DNA of 64,000 bases from Pseudomonadota bacterium. GTDB taxonomy: Bacteria > Pseudomonadota > Gammaproteobacteria > Burkholderiales > Burkholderiaceae_B. A program made the position numbers and the translations under genes. This document shows, piece after piece, positions 34,496-45,389 of this stretch. The number at the start of each line of letters is the position of its first letter. Within the stretch, counting starts at the first letter, position 1. The notes beneath the pieces were generated by a model that did no database searches, had not been told where the DNA came from, and saw only the letters and a program-made list of their open reading frames with translations. Location of the stretch: assembly GCA_023387815.1 (NCBI GenBank), contig JAEWHK010000010.1, positions 50,017 through 114,016 of the forward strand, given 5' to 3'.

Positions 34496-36805
34496 TCAGG
34501 GCTGTTGACCGAGATGCTGTCGAAGCCGGGCGCCGCGAACATGGATTCGCACCTGGTCCTGAATTTGCCCGTTCGCGTCCCTTGCTTCGATGACATGACT
34601 ACCTGGCATCGGGTACCAGGCAAACGGATTCGCATCACTCAGATACTGGCCATCTGCGTACCAGCGAACTGCAGTGTGGGCACCACCCGCGGGTCTTACC
34701 GCATAGAGCTGCAGCCGCTGATTGAGCTGAGGGATATCCGGATCAAGTGCAATAATTGTGCCGTCTGCCGGTGCCCGGATTTCGATGCGGCCGTTTGCAG
34801 GATTGGATGTAGCAGTTGCATCGGCCGTCTGCCTGGCAAATTCATCTGTCATAGCTTCATCTGCCAAATCTGCTCCATAGCCGGCAGATCCTGCAGACGA
34901 TGCAAGTGCAATATGCGTCATCTCTGTACCTGCCAGAAAATATTCAGTACGCGCTGCTTCTGTATTATTTTCAAAGGTGATTGCGCTCTCGGTTAGCGCA
35001 GCAGGACGTGGAGGCTGTCTGCTTGCCCGCTCACGATGCAGATAAGTCATGATGTCGTGCCACACCGGTCCTGCCCCCGTCACACCACTCACCTCGCGCA
35101 TGCTCGCACCCGTGCTGTTGCCAACCCAGACGCCCACGGTGTAGTTTTCTGACCAGCCAATGGTCCAGTTATCACGCATATCCTTGCTGGTGCCGGTTTT
35201 CACGGCAGTCCAGAACGGTGTAGACAATGCACTATCAAGCCCGAAGGTGCGGGCACGTGCCTGCCTGTCGGACAGGATATCGCCAACAAGCCAGGCAGCA
35301 GCATCACTCATGACCCTGACGTTGGCAGGCGCCGACTCCACACCCCAATTGACCTCACTGTAGACGCCGTGATTGGCCAGCGCGCGGTAGGCGTTGGTCA
35401 ACGATAGCAGCGTCACATCTGCACTGCCCAGAGCCAGGCTGTATCCGTAATAATCACCGGATTCCGTCAGCGGCAGCCCGAGGGTTCGCAGTCGCTGGTG
35501 AAAGACATCGGGCGTGACCATGACAAGCAGTCGAACGGCAGGAATATTCAAGGACGACGCCAGCGCAGTGCGAGCGCTCACCCAGCCACCAAACTGTTTG
35601 TCATAATTCTGCGGGACGTAAAGTCCGTTACCTGTGGGCAGATTCACAGCGCTGTCATCCAGTAGTGATGCGGCGGTAATGCGTTGCTGTTCCAGCGCCT
35701 GTGCATACAGAAAGGGTTTTAGCGTGGAGCCTGCCTGTCGCAACGCACTGGCATTATCCACTTGTGGGGCGGTGGCCATCTCTCCCGAAGACCCGACATA
35801 GGCCAGAATCTCACCACTACGATTGTCCAGTACGACGGCTGCCGCATCGTTGGCATGACTATTCCGAATTTGGTGAGCGACACGATTGATGATAGTCTGT
35901 ACTGTCGCCTGCAATCTCGAATTGATGCTGGTTCGTATCGGTCCCGCTACAGCGGGCCCCTGTGCCAGTCTGCGTCTCGCGTAATGAGACGCGATGAAAG
36001 GATCATCCGGCAATGCCAGCGTGCCATGCGTTAGCTGGTACGTCACGAAGTCCTGCAAGTAATCACAATATTGCGGTAGCGATTGCTGCGTCAGCAAACC
36101 ACATGCTCGTCGCGAAATAGCCTGCGCCGATGCATTGGGTGACCGCAACATGGTGGCCAGAATCGCAGATTCACGCGAGTCCAGTCCTTCGGGATACTTC
36201 CCGAAAAGACTGCGCGAGGCAGCTGTGATACCCGATAACTCACTACGCCAAGGCACAAGATTCAGATAGGCTTCCAGAATTTGCGATTTGTCCCAATGTT
36301 GCTCAATGGCGATTGCCAGTGCCATCTGACGCAATTTCTGCATGACGGTGCGCCTGCCGCTTTTGCCCGATTCAGGCATAAGCATTCCTGCCAGTTGCAT
36401 GGTCAGCGTGGAACTGCCCCGTATGGTGCGCTGGGTCAGCCGGTCCCGCAGTGCGCCGCCCAGGGCCAGCAGATCAACGCCTGGATGCTGGTAAAACCGA
36501 CGGTCTTCGGACAGCAGCACTGCCTGTACAAGTGCGGGAGAGACTTCCTCAATGAACGTCCAGTTATCACGCCTGTCATGAAAATCACGCCGCACCCGCT
36601 CTAATACCGAACCGTTACGATCCAGCAAAGTGACATATGAGGTTCGATAGTCGCCGCGAACCTGCTCGTATGAGGGGACGGACAGTTGCATCGCCCACAA
36701 CACGCAAGCGATGACCAGAACGATGAACAGAAGCAGACCCGCCCCGCCCCATTTCAGGTAGCGAATTTTCCGGATTGATGCGGACGCGGAGTCAGCTTTG
36801 TTCAT
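34496..36805 (-). CDS. pbpC: Penicillin-binding protein 1C
   Basis: 769 aa. An N-terminal membrane anchor is at about 18-40. The GT51 transglycosylase has SPALVQAVLLSEDRRFYQHPGVD (about 88-110). The transpeptidase has Ser360 (STLK), SSLN and KTGTSKDMRDNW. The last ~90 residues are the BiPBP_C domain found only in PBP1C. It lies 24 bases after the alpha-2-macroglobulin gene; the two are paired in many Gram-negatives, where PbpC is thought to repair the wall while the macroglobulin traps invading proteases. Confidence 0.95.
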   Translation of the reverse strand: MNKADSASASIRKIRYLKWGGAGLLLFIVLVIACVLWAMQLSVPSYEQVRGDYRTSYVTLLDRNGSVLERVRRDFHDRRDNWTFIEEVSPALVQAVLLSEDRRFYQHPGVDLLALGGALRDRLTQRTIRGSSTLTMQLAGMLMPESGKSGRRTVMQKLRQMALAIAIEQHWDKSQILEAYLNLVPWRSELSGITAASRSLFGKYPEGLDSRESAILATMLRSPNASAQAISRRACGLLTQQSLPQYCDYLQDFVTYQLTHGTLALPDDPFIASHYARRRLAQGPAVAGPIRTSINSRLQATVQTIINRVAHQIRNSHANDAAAVVLDNRSGEILAYVGSSGEMATAPQVDNASALRQAGSTLKPFLYAQALEQQRITAASLLDDSAVNLPTGNGLYVPQNYDKQFGGWVSARTALASSLNIPAVRLLVMVTPDVFHQRLRTLGLPLTESGDYYGYSLALGSADVTLLSLTNAYRALANHGVYSEVNWGVESAPANVRVMSDAAAWLVGDILSDRQARARTFGLDSALSTPFWTAVKTGTSKDMRDNWTIGWSENYTVGVWVGNSTGASMREVSGVTGAGPVWHDIMTYLHRERASRQPPRPAALTESAITFENNTEAARTEYFLAGTEMTHIALASSAGSAGYGADLADEAMTDEFARQTADATATSNPANGRIEIRAPADGTIIALDPDIPQLNQRLQLYAVRPAGGAHTAVRWYADGQYLSDANPFAWYPMPGSHVIEARDANGQIQDQVRIHVRGARLRQHLGQQP

Positions 36806-36816
36806 GGCGCAGAAGA

Positions 36817-36856
36817 ATCACGTGCTTTTTCATTGATCACTTGCTTTTTCATTGAT
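36817..36856. repeat. 19-bp tandem duplication over the alpha-2-macroglobulin stop codon
   Basis: ATCAC(G/T)TGCTTTTTCATTG occurs at 36817-36835 and 36836-36854, with one mismatch. The stop codon (36830-36832) lies in the first listed copy. Because 19 is not a multiple of three, one copy encodes Asn-Glu-Lys-Ala-Ser-Asp and the other, in a shifted frame, supplies Gln-stop. Confidence 0.95.
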
Positions 36857-39800
36857 AGAAGACCCTGACTGCTCGTCGATCTGGAAGCGTTCATTATTCG
36901 GATACTCCCCATAGACCTGCGGCGCATACATGGCCTCAACGCGCGTTGCCGGCACGCTATAGGTGCCGGAGGTATTCAACCTGACTGTATATTCCAGTGT
37001 TGTTGAACCGGCAGGCAGCCAGGCGTAATAGGCACGGTAAACCTCGCTCTTTCTTTCCGTGAAGCTTGGCGAACGACCACTAGTATCGTTTTTCTCTCCT
37101 TCTGTCGCAATTGCCGAATCGCGTCCGAGCCCGCCACCCAGAATGGTTGCGCCGGCGGGCACCGGATCACTGACAACGACCCAGTTCATGGCGGTCTTCG
37201 CCGTCACGTCAAGCCGCACGCGATAGATATCTCCCACGGACCATTTGCCTTGTGTTGCCTGAGAAACCGGTTCAAGCGTACGGCGAATGGTATAACCCGC
37301 ATAAACCGGGCTGGTAACGGGCACGGCAGCAAGCGCTCCGATGGAAGCCCACACACGCCCTTTGCCCTGGGAAGACACGTCGAGCTGTCGGGTCTGGGTA
37401 CCTTGCCATGGAATGAGCACCTTCTGCGTAGGCAATAGCCCTTCCCATTTCTGATCAGAGGACGATGCATCTTTTGTCGCTTTCAGGCTCATGGACAACG
37501 TTCCTTTGACCGGTGTTTTTTCGAATGTGGCGCTGAAGGAGCGAAGTGCGAGCGTTCCCCAAAGATTGGCCGTTGTCGTGCTCCAGGCACCCCGCTGCTG
37601 CTGGGCCAGAAGGCCGGCAACAAGAACAGGAATATCTTTTTCCCAGGCCTTGTTGTTCATAACAATGGTCAACAGTTTGGCAGTCGTGGTTTCCCGATTG
37701 CTCATCATCCACCATGCGTAACTGTCGTCATCTGCCAGCACCAGACTGGTACCCTGCCTGCTCATACGTGAAAGCAGTGCAGACCGGATTGACGCAAGGG
37801 TTTTTGCCTGATCAGGAATCGACTTCACGCGCGAGACAATACCAAGCCAGTCCACGAGCGCAGAGGTGGAGATATCTTGCGGATCAATGTCAATGGAAGA
37901 GACCATCCGTGGCGTCATCATGCCCGCGCGTGACAGCGCCTCAAGCACCATCAGCTTGCGTTGCGCGATGTCCTGTTTCGGACGCCAGGCAGAAGAGCGG
38001 ATTTTGCCGCTGGCATACGCCATCAGCCCTTCGATCATTTTTTCCCGATAGGTCTGGGGGATTGTGTAGGGCTGACCACCCCGGCTGGCTTCAAGCGAAA
38101 CCGCAAGCAGGTGCGCCGTGAGCACTTCGTCTCCCTGCAATCCCGGGAAGTAAGCAAGCAGGCCATGTTCGTCCATGTAGAGCGGCAGACGATTCATCAG
38201 TGATGACCATTTTTGCGGATTGTCGATACCAATGGCGATAGATGACAACTGCTCCAGGCAGGTGAACGGATAATCGGTAAACCAGCGTCGCACTGGTTCC
38301 AGACTGCTGACCAGCGATGGCGAAAACTGAACCTGTACACCGCCCAGAGGCTGACCATCGCCAGCTTGAACCGCAGTTGCCGGCGGCTGTACCGGTATAT
38401 TTTGCAGAGGCTGATCAGGAAGTACCGATTGCAGCGTTGCCTGTCGCAACGTCACGGGGACCGTAGGAATGGTCAGTTGCGATACTTCCACGCTGTCCTC
38501 AGCAAACGCCTGATCATTCCCGGTTGAAGCACCTGGCTTACCTGAACCTTCTGAAGCGCCTGGATTGCCCTGCTGCTCGTGGGCATCGAAGCGCCACTTG
38601 ATGGTCTGCGACAACGGACCCAACTGCAGCTTGCGCATGTCCATATCCCAGCTTACCCGTTGCGAAGACTGTGCCTTGAGTGCCACCGTTTGCCTGTTGA
38701 GGGTCACCGGGGCCAGAGATGGGCTGCGCAATTGCGCACCCACCTCTACCGACATGTCGCGGTCAGTCGCATTGCGCAGCGTGATCGCAGCGGTATAGTG
38801 ATCGTCGCTGCGCGCCAACAAGGGCAGGCCGGAAATGATCTGCAGGTCTTGCGTGGTAACAATATGCGCATCGCCCCTTCCGTAGCGATCCGTGCCTAGT
38901 TCTGCAATGGCTGCCAGACGGAAACCCGAGATGGAATCATTCAGGCTAATGGGAATGCGCGCCTGACCTTTAGCGTCCAGCGCAATATCCGGTTTCCAGA
39001 AGACCAGGCTGTCGAGCAGCTCACGGGTAGGTGCACCACCGTTACCGCCCCCGCCACCGGGCGGCAATGCCTTGCGACCATAGTGCCGTCGCCCAACCAC
39101 TTCCATCTGTGCCGTGGCCGTTTCTACGCCATACGCACGCTCGCCCATCATGGCTTTGACAATATCCCAGCTGTTGTTGGGCGCCAATTCCAGCAGAGCC
39201 TCGTCCACGACAGCGAGCGCGACGCTGGCATTCACAGCGGGGCTGCCATCAGGCAACGTCCCCTGAATGATGGCGGTGGCCTGATCGCGAACCTGATAGC
39301 GCGGTTTGTCGGTACTGACATTGATCTTCAGCGCGTTTCGATCGCTGCGCACGCGAATGGCGGCCAGACCATAACGGAAGGCAGGCTTGGCCAGATCAAT
39401 CAGTGCGCTCGGCGCTGAAGCCTGCGCTTCACCCCAGGTCAGATCGGGGTTTTGTGCGGAATCCCTGATCCGACCTCGCAAGGCCAGAACGGATACATAA
39501 ACATTCGGTCCCCATTCAGGACGGATGGGAAGTTCAAATGTCGGATTGTTACCCGACAGCACCACTTGTTGCGTCTGCAAAACACCCTCGCGCTCAATCG
39601 CAATCAGTGCATTCGCCTGACGAAACGGCATGCGCACCTGGAATTTGGCCACTTCGCCAGGCTGGTATTCTTTCTTGTCTGCAATGATATCGATACGATC
39701 ATTGTTTTCACCCGAGAACCAGAGTTCACCGTCACCGACGACATACACCGAGGATTCCGCGAACGCCTTGCGACTTTGCTGATCGGAGACCTCGGCTACC

Positions 39801-42781
39801 AGACTGACGCGTCCCTGTTCCTTAAGGCTGACATCACATGTGAACTTGCCATCAGCGCCGCTGCTACCTTCGCAGACGCGACCGAGATCTTTGGCAACCT
39901 GATGTGTGTCGTAGCTGTAGAATCCGCCCACCAGACGTTTGCGAACCGTCTGATACGTATAACTGATGGCGTGAATACTGACAGGCGCGTTGGACACCGG
40001 CTGACCCTTGGTATCCAGCGTGACCACTGATATGCTGGCAGCCTTGTCTTGTTGCATCATATACCCGGCTCGAATGCCGGCGACGTAGGCAGCCGGCCAG
40101 ACCGGTACGGTACGACTGAGCGTTTGCACCTGACCATTGGGGTCCAGAAAACTGCCTTCAAATGTGACGTCTCGCGCTCTGTCGGCGACCGGTATGTCAT
40201 TAAGCGTGATTGCGCCGCGCCCCTGACCGTCCAGCGTCAGCTTCTGCCGATTCACAATAATCCGGCTTGTTTCGTTCTCATCAGAGGCACTCTCATCCGA
40301 CTCCTGATCACCCCCCTGCGCTGAGTTCGATGTGGGCGGATTGAAGGAATAATCGTCATAGTCGCGGAATGACACTGCTTTCACGCGTGAGAGCGCAGAG
40401 ACTTCTACCGGCAATTTGCCCGCGCCGCCTCCCGACAGATAAGACAATTGCATATCCACATTAACACTGGAAGGCGAAATAAGTGGCCCGCCATCACCTG
40501 CCGTATCTTTCACAGACAGTTGTCCGGATAGCAAAGGCAATTTGAAGTCTTCGACGCGAAACAATCCGGTTTCGTAAGACTGTCCATCAGGATCCAGAGT
40601 GATTCGATACTGACCGCGTTTGATATCCTGCGGAATCTTCCATTCCGCGGCGCTGAACGCACTGCCGCTCGGGGTATCCTGCCAGTGCAGTGCGATGCTG
40701 TACTTATCTTCTCCGCCGACCAGTTCGATATTCATTTTATCCGGCAGGGATTCGCCCGGAGGCAGACCGAATCCGTCACGCGTGAGCGTACGCAGCAGAT
40801 GCTTCATGGATACAGTTTCGCCTGCCCGAAACAGCGTGCGGTCAAGAATCGTATGCGCGCGTACGGTAGGTTCCGGTGAACTGTCGGTAGGAACGTTGAA
40901 CCGCCAGGATTCAATACCTGAGTCCCAGGAACTGAAGGCAAAGGAGTAGTCGGCCACACCGTCGGCCATCGGATGATCGGCAGGAATGCTTGCAGACACA
41001 AAAAGCCCCGAGAGTTCGGTTGAGTCGCAATAATCCTTGGACTTAACTGCCTTGCGATGATGCCAGATACCATCGTTTCCTGTCTGTCCGGTGAGCAGTT
41101 GCGTTCCGGTGCAGTCCAGCACCCTGACCTGTGCGTTGGCTACGGGTTTTGCGTCGTCCAGGGTGGTCACCCAGACCAGCAGATCGTCGCGACCTTTTTT
41201 GATATGCACGGCCATATTGGTGACCAGCACCGACGTGCGGACATACATGGGATTTTTATTGGCAAGCAGGGCCTGACCCAGACTTGCTGATTTGGCTTCC
41301 AGGACATGAAAGCCCGGTTTCTGCAATGGCACACCGAGCACTTCGAATTCGCGTTTTGCCTGTGCCGGTTTGGCCGCCGGCAAGGTTATGGTTTTTGCCT
41401 TTGTGTTTTCAGACAGCATGGAAACGGAGCGCGTATCGATATACACCGGTTTCTTTTCCGAGTAATTATCAGGCTGATCGTTCATGGCCGCCTGAATATT
41501 CCTGGCGGTCAGCGATGTTTCATTGAGCCGCCGCACGCGCGCAAATGCGCGCAACACATCGGTATCTTCCTGAGGTACGTAATCGCTGATAGTGCCCGGC
41601 GACAGAGACTGATCCTTCAGCGTGAGCTGGTTCTCGATATATCGAACCGTTACCGGAACCCGCCACGGCCCCTCAGCCTGCGAATTGTCTGCTTTGCGCT
41701 CAACGATACCAAAAGTGGAGGAGGCAAATTTGAGCATGGGCGAATAAGAGCCCATGCGAATTTTCATGGGAAACTGTGCAGCATTGCTGAGTGTCCGGCC
41801 GGAATCATCCTTGAGATTTTCGGGCAGGCTTAATGTCAGCGTTTCATTCTCGGCAAAGGGGCCCGGAAACTTCACGCTGCTGACTGTGTTGTCATTCTCT
41901 TCAATCTCAGCCGGATAGGCAGTACCCTGGGCGCCGTGCAGGCGGATTGATTTTGCGTCGGCGGTGCTTACCGATTCGCTCAAGGTGAGATAAATGGGAC
42001 GGGCCGGCGTGCAATTGGCGTTCTGATTCTCCCGCGAGCAGGAGAAGCCCACGGAAAAATCTTTGCGCACGGTAAATTCATGTTCGTAAGGCTTCTTCAT
42101 GGACACGCCGCCCTGGCTGGTGGCGGCAGCAGAAATCACAAGACGGCCTTTTGCACCAGACGGCAAATGGCGGGCGCATTGCAGAAAGGCAATAGTGTCA
42201 GCCTCGTCTTCCAGATAGGACCGAGCCTGACTGATGATGGTTTTCTTGTCCTGCTCAGACAGGAGCTTGACGGGAATTTGTTCACCCAGCCCATCGACAA
42301 CGCAGCTTGCGACATCTTTCAGGCCATCGGGCGTGACGGGAAGATTGAATTTGACCAGAAAGGCCTGGTCTTCGCTGGCATCACGAGTTGGGCTGACCGA
42401 CGACACAGCCAGCCTGCCGGTATCAAAACGATACTGCTTGCTGGCCTTGACCGGCTTTCCGTGAGTGTCACGAAACTTCGGATCGGGCGTAATGGTGCAC
42501 TGCACGCCTGCAGGCAGAACACCTTCGAATTCATAGGACCAGTGTGAACCATCCGACCATTTCCCGTGTCCGACGATCTCTTGGTTTGTACACGAAATGG
42601 CGACCGGTGCTGGTAAATCATTTCGCCCCAGAGGAATGACGTTACTGCTGAAAACAATATCTATGGCTGAGACTTTGCTCTGCGTGCCTGTCGGTGAAAC
42701 CGAAATGATATCTGCGGCACCCGCCGTGGCAATGATCCCAGACAGAACCAGCGTGGCTCCGCCGACAATTGTGCGTATCAT
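36830..42781 (-). CDS. Bacterial alpha-2-macroglobulin (YfhM-like), thioester-containing
   Basis: 1983 aa. Signal peptide 1-22 (AGA-AD), with no lipobox Cys, unlike E. coli YfhM. Multiple MG domains fill about 30-1200. A Gly-rich flexible stretch (LPPGGGGGNGGAP, about 1235-1248) sits near the expected bait region, followed by the FWKPDIALDAKGQARI strand. The thioester motif CLEQ begins at Cys1508. The thioester domain runs to about 1800 and the receptor-like C-terminal domain follows. Predicted to trap proteases in the periplasm covalently. Upstream of pbpC in one transcription unit. The largest gene of the window. Confidence 0.95.
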   Translation of the reverse strand: MIRTIVGGATLVLSGIIATAGAADIISVSPTGTQSKVSAIDIVFSSNVIPLGRNDLPAPVAISCTNQEIVGHGKWSDGSHWSYEFEGVLPAGVQCTITPDPKFRDTHGKPVKASKQYRFDTGRLAVSSVSPTRDASEDQAFLVKFNLPVTPDGLKDVASCVVDGLGEQIPVKLLSEQDKKTIISQARSYLEDEADTIAFLQCARHLPSGAKGRLVISAAATSQGGVSMKKPYEHEFTVRKDFSVGFSCSRENQNANCTPARPIYLTLSESVSTADAKSIRLHGAQGTAYPAEIEENDNTVSSVKFPGPFAENETLTLSLPENLKDDSGRTLSNAAQFPMKIRMGSYSPMLKFASSTFGIVERKADNSQAEGPWRVPVTVRYIENQLTLKDQSLSPGTISDYVPQEDTDVLRAFARVRRLNETSLTARNIQAAMNDQPDNYSEKKPVYIDTRSVSMLSENTKAKTITLPAAKPAQAKREFEVLGVPLQKPGFHVLEAKSASLGQALLANKNPMYVRTSVLVTNMAVHIKKGRDDLLVWVTTLDDAKPVANAQVRVLDCTGTQLLTGQTGNDGIWHHRKAVKSKDYCDSTELSGLFVSASIPADHPMADGVADYSFAFSSWDSGIESWRFNVPTDSSPEPTVRAHTILDRTLFRAGETVSMKHLLRTLTRDGFGLPPGESLPDKMNIELVGGEDKYSIALHWQDTPSGSAFSAAEWKIPQDIKRGQYRITLDPDGQSYETGLFRVEDFKLPLLSGQLSVKDTAGDGGPLISPSSVNVDMQLSYLSGGGAGKLPVEVSALSRVKAVSFRDYDDYSFNPPTSNSAQGGDQESDESASDENETSRIIVNRQKLTLDGQGRGAITLNDIPVADRARDVTFEGSFLDPNGQVQTLSRTVPVWPAAYVAGIRAGYMMQQDKAASISVVTLDTKGQPVSNAPVSIHAISYTYQTVRKRLVGGFYSYDTHQVAKDLGRVCEGSSGADGKFTCDVSLKEQGRVSLVAEVSDQQSRKAFAESSVYVVGDGELWFSGENNDRIDIIADKKEYQPGEVAKFQVRMPFRQANALIAIEREGVLQTQQVVLSGNNPTFELPIRPEWGPNVYVSVLALRGRIRDSAQNPDLTWGEAQASAPSALIDLAKPAFRYGLAAIRVRSDRNALKINVSTDKPRYQVRDQATAIIQGTLPDGSPAVNASVALAVVDEALLELAPNNSWDIVKAMMGERAYGVETATAQMEVVGRRHYGRKALPPGGGGGNGGAPTRELLDSLVFWKPDIALDAKGQARIPISLNDSISGFRLAAIAELGTDRYGRGDAHIVTTQDLQIISGLPLLARSDDHYTAAITLRNATDRDMSVEVGAQLRSPSLAPVTLNRQTVALKAQSSQRVSWDMDMRKLQLGPLSQTIKWRFDAHEQQGNPGASEGSGKPGASTGNDQAFAEDSVEVSQLTIPTVPVTLRQATLQSVLPDQPLQNIPVQPPATAVQAGDGQPLGGVQVQFSPSLVSSLEPVRRWFTDYPFTCLEQLSSIAIGIDNPQKWSSLMNRLPLYMDEHGLLAYFPGLQGDEVLTAHLLAVSLEASRGGQPYTIPQTYREKMIEGLMAYASGKIRSSAWRPKQDIAQRKLMVLEALSRAGMMTPRMVSSIDIDPQDISTSALVDWLGIVSRVKSIPDQAKTLASIRSALLSRMSRQGTSLVLADDDSYAWWMMSNRETTTAKLLTIVMNNKAWEKDIPVLVAGLLAQQQRGAWSTTTANLWGTLALRSFSATFEKTPVKGTLSMSLKATKDASSSDQKWEGLLPTQKVLIPWQGTQTRQLDVSSQGKGRVWASIGALAAVPVTSPVYAGYTIRRTLEPVSQATQGKWSVGDIYRVRLDVTAKTAMNWVVVSDPVPAGATILGGGLGRDSAIATEGEKNDTSGRSPSFTERKSEVYRAYYAWLPAGSTTLEYTVRLNTSGTYSVPATRVEAMYAPQVYGEYPNNERFQIDEQSGSSINEKASDQ

Positions 42782-43075
42782 GTTATTCGCCTTCGCAAAA
42801 GTAAACCACGGTCACTCCAGGGGCCGTCAGTTGCTTGAGATCATAACAGAAGTGCGATGGCGCCGCCTCTTGTGAAAACTACGCTTGTGGCGAATATCAG
42901 TCGCAAAAATACGGACAAACCAGCCGGTAACGACACGCGAGCTTTTAAACCCTGTCTGGGCGAAAAAAACCACCGCGACCTTGAAGTACCCCAAAGACTG
43001 GATTGATGTCCTGTTTTGTGGATCACTTCACCGTTGCGGTGGTTTGGTGACACTTGATTAGCAATTGCAGGCAAA

Positions 43076-44272
43076 CTAGCCTTTGTTGCGCTGCTCCAGA
43101 ATTTCTACGGCCGGCAGCACTTTGCCCTCCAGGAATTCCAGGAACGCGCCACCGCCAGTAGAGATATAGCCTACTTTATCGGTAATGTTGAACTTGGAAA
43201 TGGCTGCCAGCGTGTCACCGCCGCCCGCAATCGAGAACCCGTCTGACTCCGCGATGGCTTCAGCAAGCTTGCGCGTTCCGTTGGCAAAGGCATCGAATTC
43301 AAAGACACCCACAGGTCCGTTCCATACGATGGTGCCTGCATTCTTCAGGATCCCCGCCAGTTCGTCTGCTGTCTTCTGGCCGATATCGAAAATCATGTCA
43401 TCGTCTTCAACTGCATCTGCTGATTTGGCTTCGCCTTTGGCCTGTGCAGAAAATTCCTTGCCACACACCACATCGACAGGAATGGGCACGGATGCGCCCC
43501 GTTTGGCCATAATGTCAATGACTGCCTTGGCCTGGTCGACCTGATCCGGCTCGGCCAGGGATTTGCCAATTTTCTTGCCAGTGGCGAGCATGAACGTATT
43601 GGCAATGCCTCCGCCCACGACCAATTGATCAACTTTGTCTGCCAGTGACTGCAGAATGGAAAGCTTAGTAGACACTTTGGACCCGCCCACAATGGCGACC
43701 AGTGGCCGTTTGGGATTTTGCAGCGCTTTACCAAGAGCCTCAAGTTCGGCTTCCAGCAAGGGGCCGGCGCAGGCGACAGGCGCAAATTTTGCAATACCGT
43801 GCGTCGTTGCCTCGGCGCGATGAGCCGTACCGAATGCATCATTGGCGTACACGTCGCAAAGCGCCGCCATCTTGCGTGACAGCGCTTCGTCGTTTTTCTT
43901 TTCGCCTTTGTTTACGCGGCAGTTCTCCAGCAGGACAACCTGTCCGGGCTCCACATTGACGCCATCAACCCAGTCCTGCACCAGCTCTACCGGTTTGCCG
44001 AGCAATTCGCTCAGCCGCTTTGCGACGGGTGCCAGCGTATCCTGGGGTGCCAGCGTACCTTCGGTCGGGCGTCCCAGATGTGAGGTTACCATCACCGCAG
44101 CACCCCCATCCAGTGCCAGTTTGATTGCCGGTACGGAAGCACGGATACGCGTATCTTCAGTGATACTGCCGTCATCAGTCAGTGGCACGTTCAGATCAGA
44201 ACGGATGAAAACACGTTTACCTTTCAGTTCGCCGTTTTTTGCCAGTGCAGAAAGCGTTTGTACATTCGCCAT
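43076..44272 (-). CDS. pgk: Phosphoglycerate kinase
   Basis: 398 aa. [14 protein letters not shown] (about 18-31) opens the domain. [10 protein letters not shown] is the 3-phosphoglycerate site, [13 protein letters not shown] the nucleotide hinge and [13 protein letters not shown] the C-terminal phosphate loop. Strong AAGGAG site. Follows gap across a strong terminator, so its expression may need read-through or an own promoter. Confidence 0.97.
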   Translation of the reverse strand: MANVQTLSALAKNGELKGKRVFIRSDLNVPLTDDGSITEDTRIRASVPAIKLALDGGAAVMVTSHLGRPTEGTLAPQDTLAPVAKRLSELLGKPVELVQDWVDGVNVEPGQVVLLENCRVNKGEKKNDEALSRKMAALCDVYANDAFGTAHRAEATTHGIAKFAPVACAGPLLEAELEALGKALQNPKRPLVAIVGGSKVSTKLSILQSLADKVDQLVVGGGIANTFMLATGKKIGKSLAEPDQVDQAKAVIDIMAKRGASVPIPVDVVCGKEFSAQAKGEAKSADAVEDDDMIFDIGQKTADELAGILKNAGTIVWNGPVGVFEFDAFANGTRKLAEAIAESDGFSIAGGGDTLAAISKFNITDKVGYISTGGGAFLEFLEGKVLPAVEILEQRNKG

Positions 44273-44296
44273 AAAGTCACTCCTTCATGTTCTTGT

Positions 44297-44333
44297 AAAA
44301 AACGGCATTGCCCACCGTAGCGGGCAATGCCGT
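44297..44333 (-). terminator. Strong rho-independent terminator between gap and pgk
   Basis: A perfect 12-bp stem, ACGGCATTGCCC (44302-44313) with GGGCAATGCCGT (44322-44333), 8-base loop, followed on the minus strand by six T. It ends the tkt-gap transcript before pgk, only 25 bases from the pgk start. Confidence 0.93.
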
Positions 44334-44362
44334 CAGACTAGTCCTTGACAGATGCCAGCTGC

Positions 44363-45373
44363 TTACTTGGCAGACATCAAAGCGACGGTGGTATCGAGCA
44401 TGCGGTTAGAGAAACCCCATTCATTGTCGTACCAGGAAGACACTTTGACGAGTTTGCCAGACACTTTGGTCAGCGTGGAATCGAAGCTGCTGGAGGCAGG
44501 ATTGTGATTGAAGTCGACAGACACCAGAGGTGCTTCGTTGTAATCCAGAATGCCTTTGAGTGCGCCTTCGGATGCCTTTTTCAGAATGCTGTTGACTTCT
44601 TCTACCGTGGTATCACGCTTGGCGATGAACGACAGATCAACCATGGAAACGTTAATGGTAGGAACGCGGATAGCGTAACCATCCAGTTTGCCGTTCAGCT
44701 CTGGCAGAACCAGGCCCACAGCAGCCGCCGCGCCTGTCTTCGTAGGGATCATGCTCATGGTGGCAGAGCGGGCACGACGCAGATCTTCGTGATAAACGTC
44801 AGTCAGCACCTGGTCGTTGGTATAGGCATGCACGGTTGTCATCAGACCGGTTTCCACGCCCAGCGCTTCATGCAGAGGCTGAACCAGCGGAGCCAGGCAG
44901 TTGGTAGTGCAGGAGGCGTTGGAAATGACGGTATCAGAGGCTTTCAGTGTTTTGTGGTTCACACCGTAAACAACGGTAGCATCAACGTCTTTTCCACCGG
45001 GAGCGGAAATGACCACTTTCTTGGCGCCGCCCTTAAGGTGCGCACTGGCTTTTTCTTTACTTGTGAAGAAACCGGTACATTCAAGCACAACGTCAACGTT
45101 CAGTTCACCCCATGGCAGTTCGGCGGGATTACGGTTGGCAAGCACGCGGATCTTGTCGCCGTTGACCACCATGTTTTCACCGTCAACAGTCACAGTACCA
45201 GGGAAGCGGCCATGTGCAGTGTCATACTGAGTCAGGTGTGCATTGGTTTTTGGATCGCCCAAATCGTTGATCGCGACAATCTCGATATCATGCTTCTTGC
45301 CACCTTCATAGTGAGCACGCAGTACATTGCGGCCGATGCGGCCATAGCCGTTAATTGCAACACGAATGGTCAT
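44363..45373 (-). CDS. gap: Glyceraldehyde-3-phosphate dehydrogenase
   Basis: 336 aa from the ATG at 45373, which has a GGAG site; the open frame extends further upstream into tkt but that part is not homologous. Opens [20 protein letters not shown]. Catalytic Cys155 ([13 protein letters not shown]). Asp37 in INDLGD favours NAD+. [13 protein letters not shown] is the C-terminal signature. 16 bases after tkt. Confidence 0.97.
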   Translation of the reverse strand: MTIRVAINGYGRIGRNVLRAHYEGGKKHDIEIVAINDLGDPKTNAHLTQYDTAHGRFPGTVTVDGENMVVNGDKIRVLANRNPAELPWGELNVDVVLECTGFFTSKEKASAHLKGGAKKVVISAPGGKDVDATVVYGVNHKTLKASDTVISNASCTTNCLAPLVQPLHEALGVETGLMTTVHAYTNDQVLTDVYHEDLRRARSATMSMIPTKTGAAAAVGLVLPELNGKLDGYAIRVPTINVSMVDLSFIAKRDTTVEEVNSILKKASEGALKGILDYNEAPLVSVDFNHNPASSSFDSTLTKVSGKLVKVSSWYDNEWGFSNRMLDTTVALMSAK

Positions 45374-45389
45374 TACATTCTCTCCTGTT

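Noticed and set aside
36830..42781. Possible frameshift or fusion in the 1983-residue gene
   Set aside because: The frame is continuous from signal peptide to C-terminus and the length is in the range of YfhM-type proteins, only somewhat longer.
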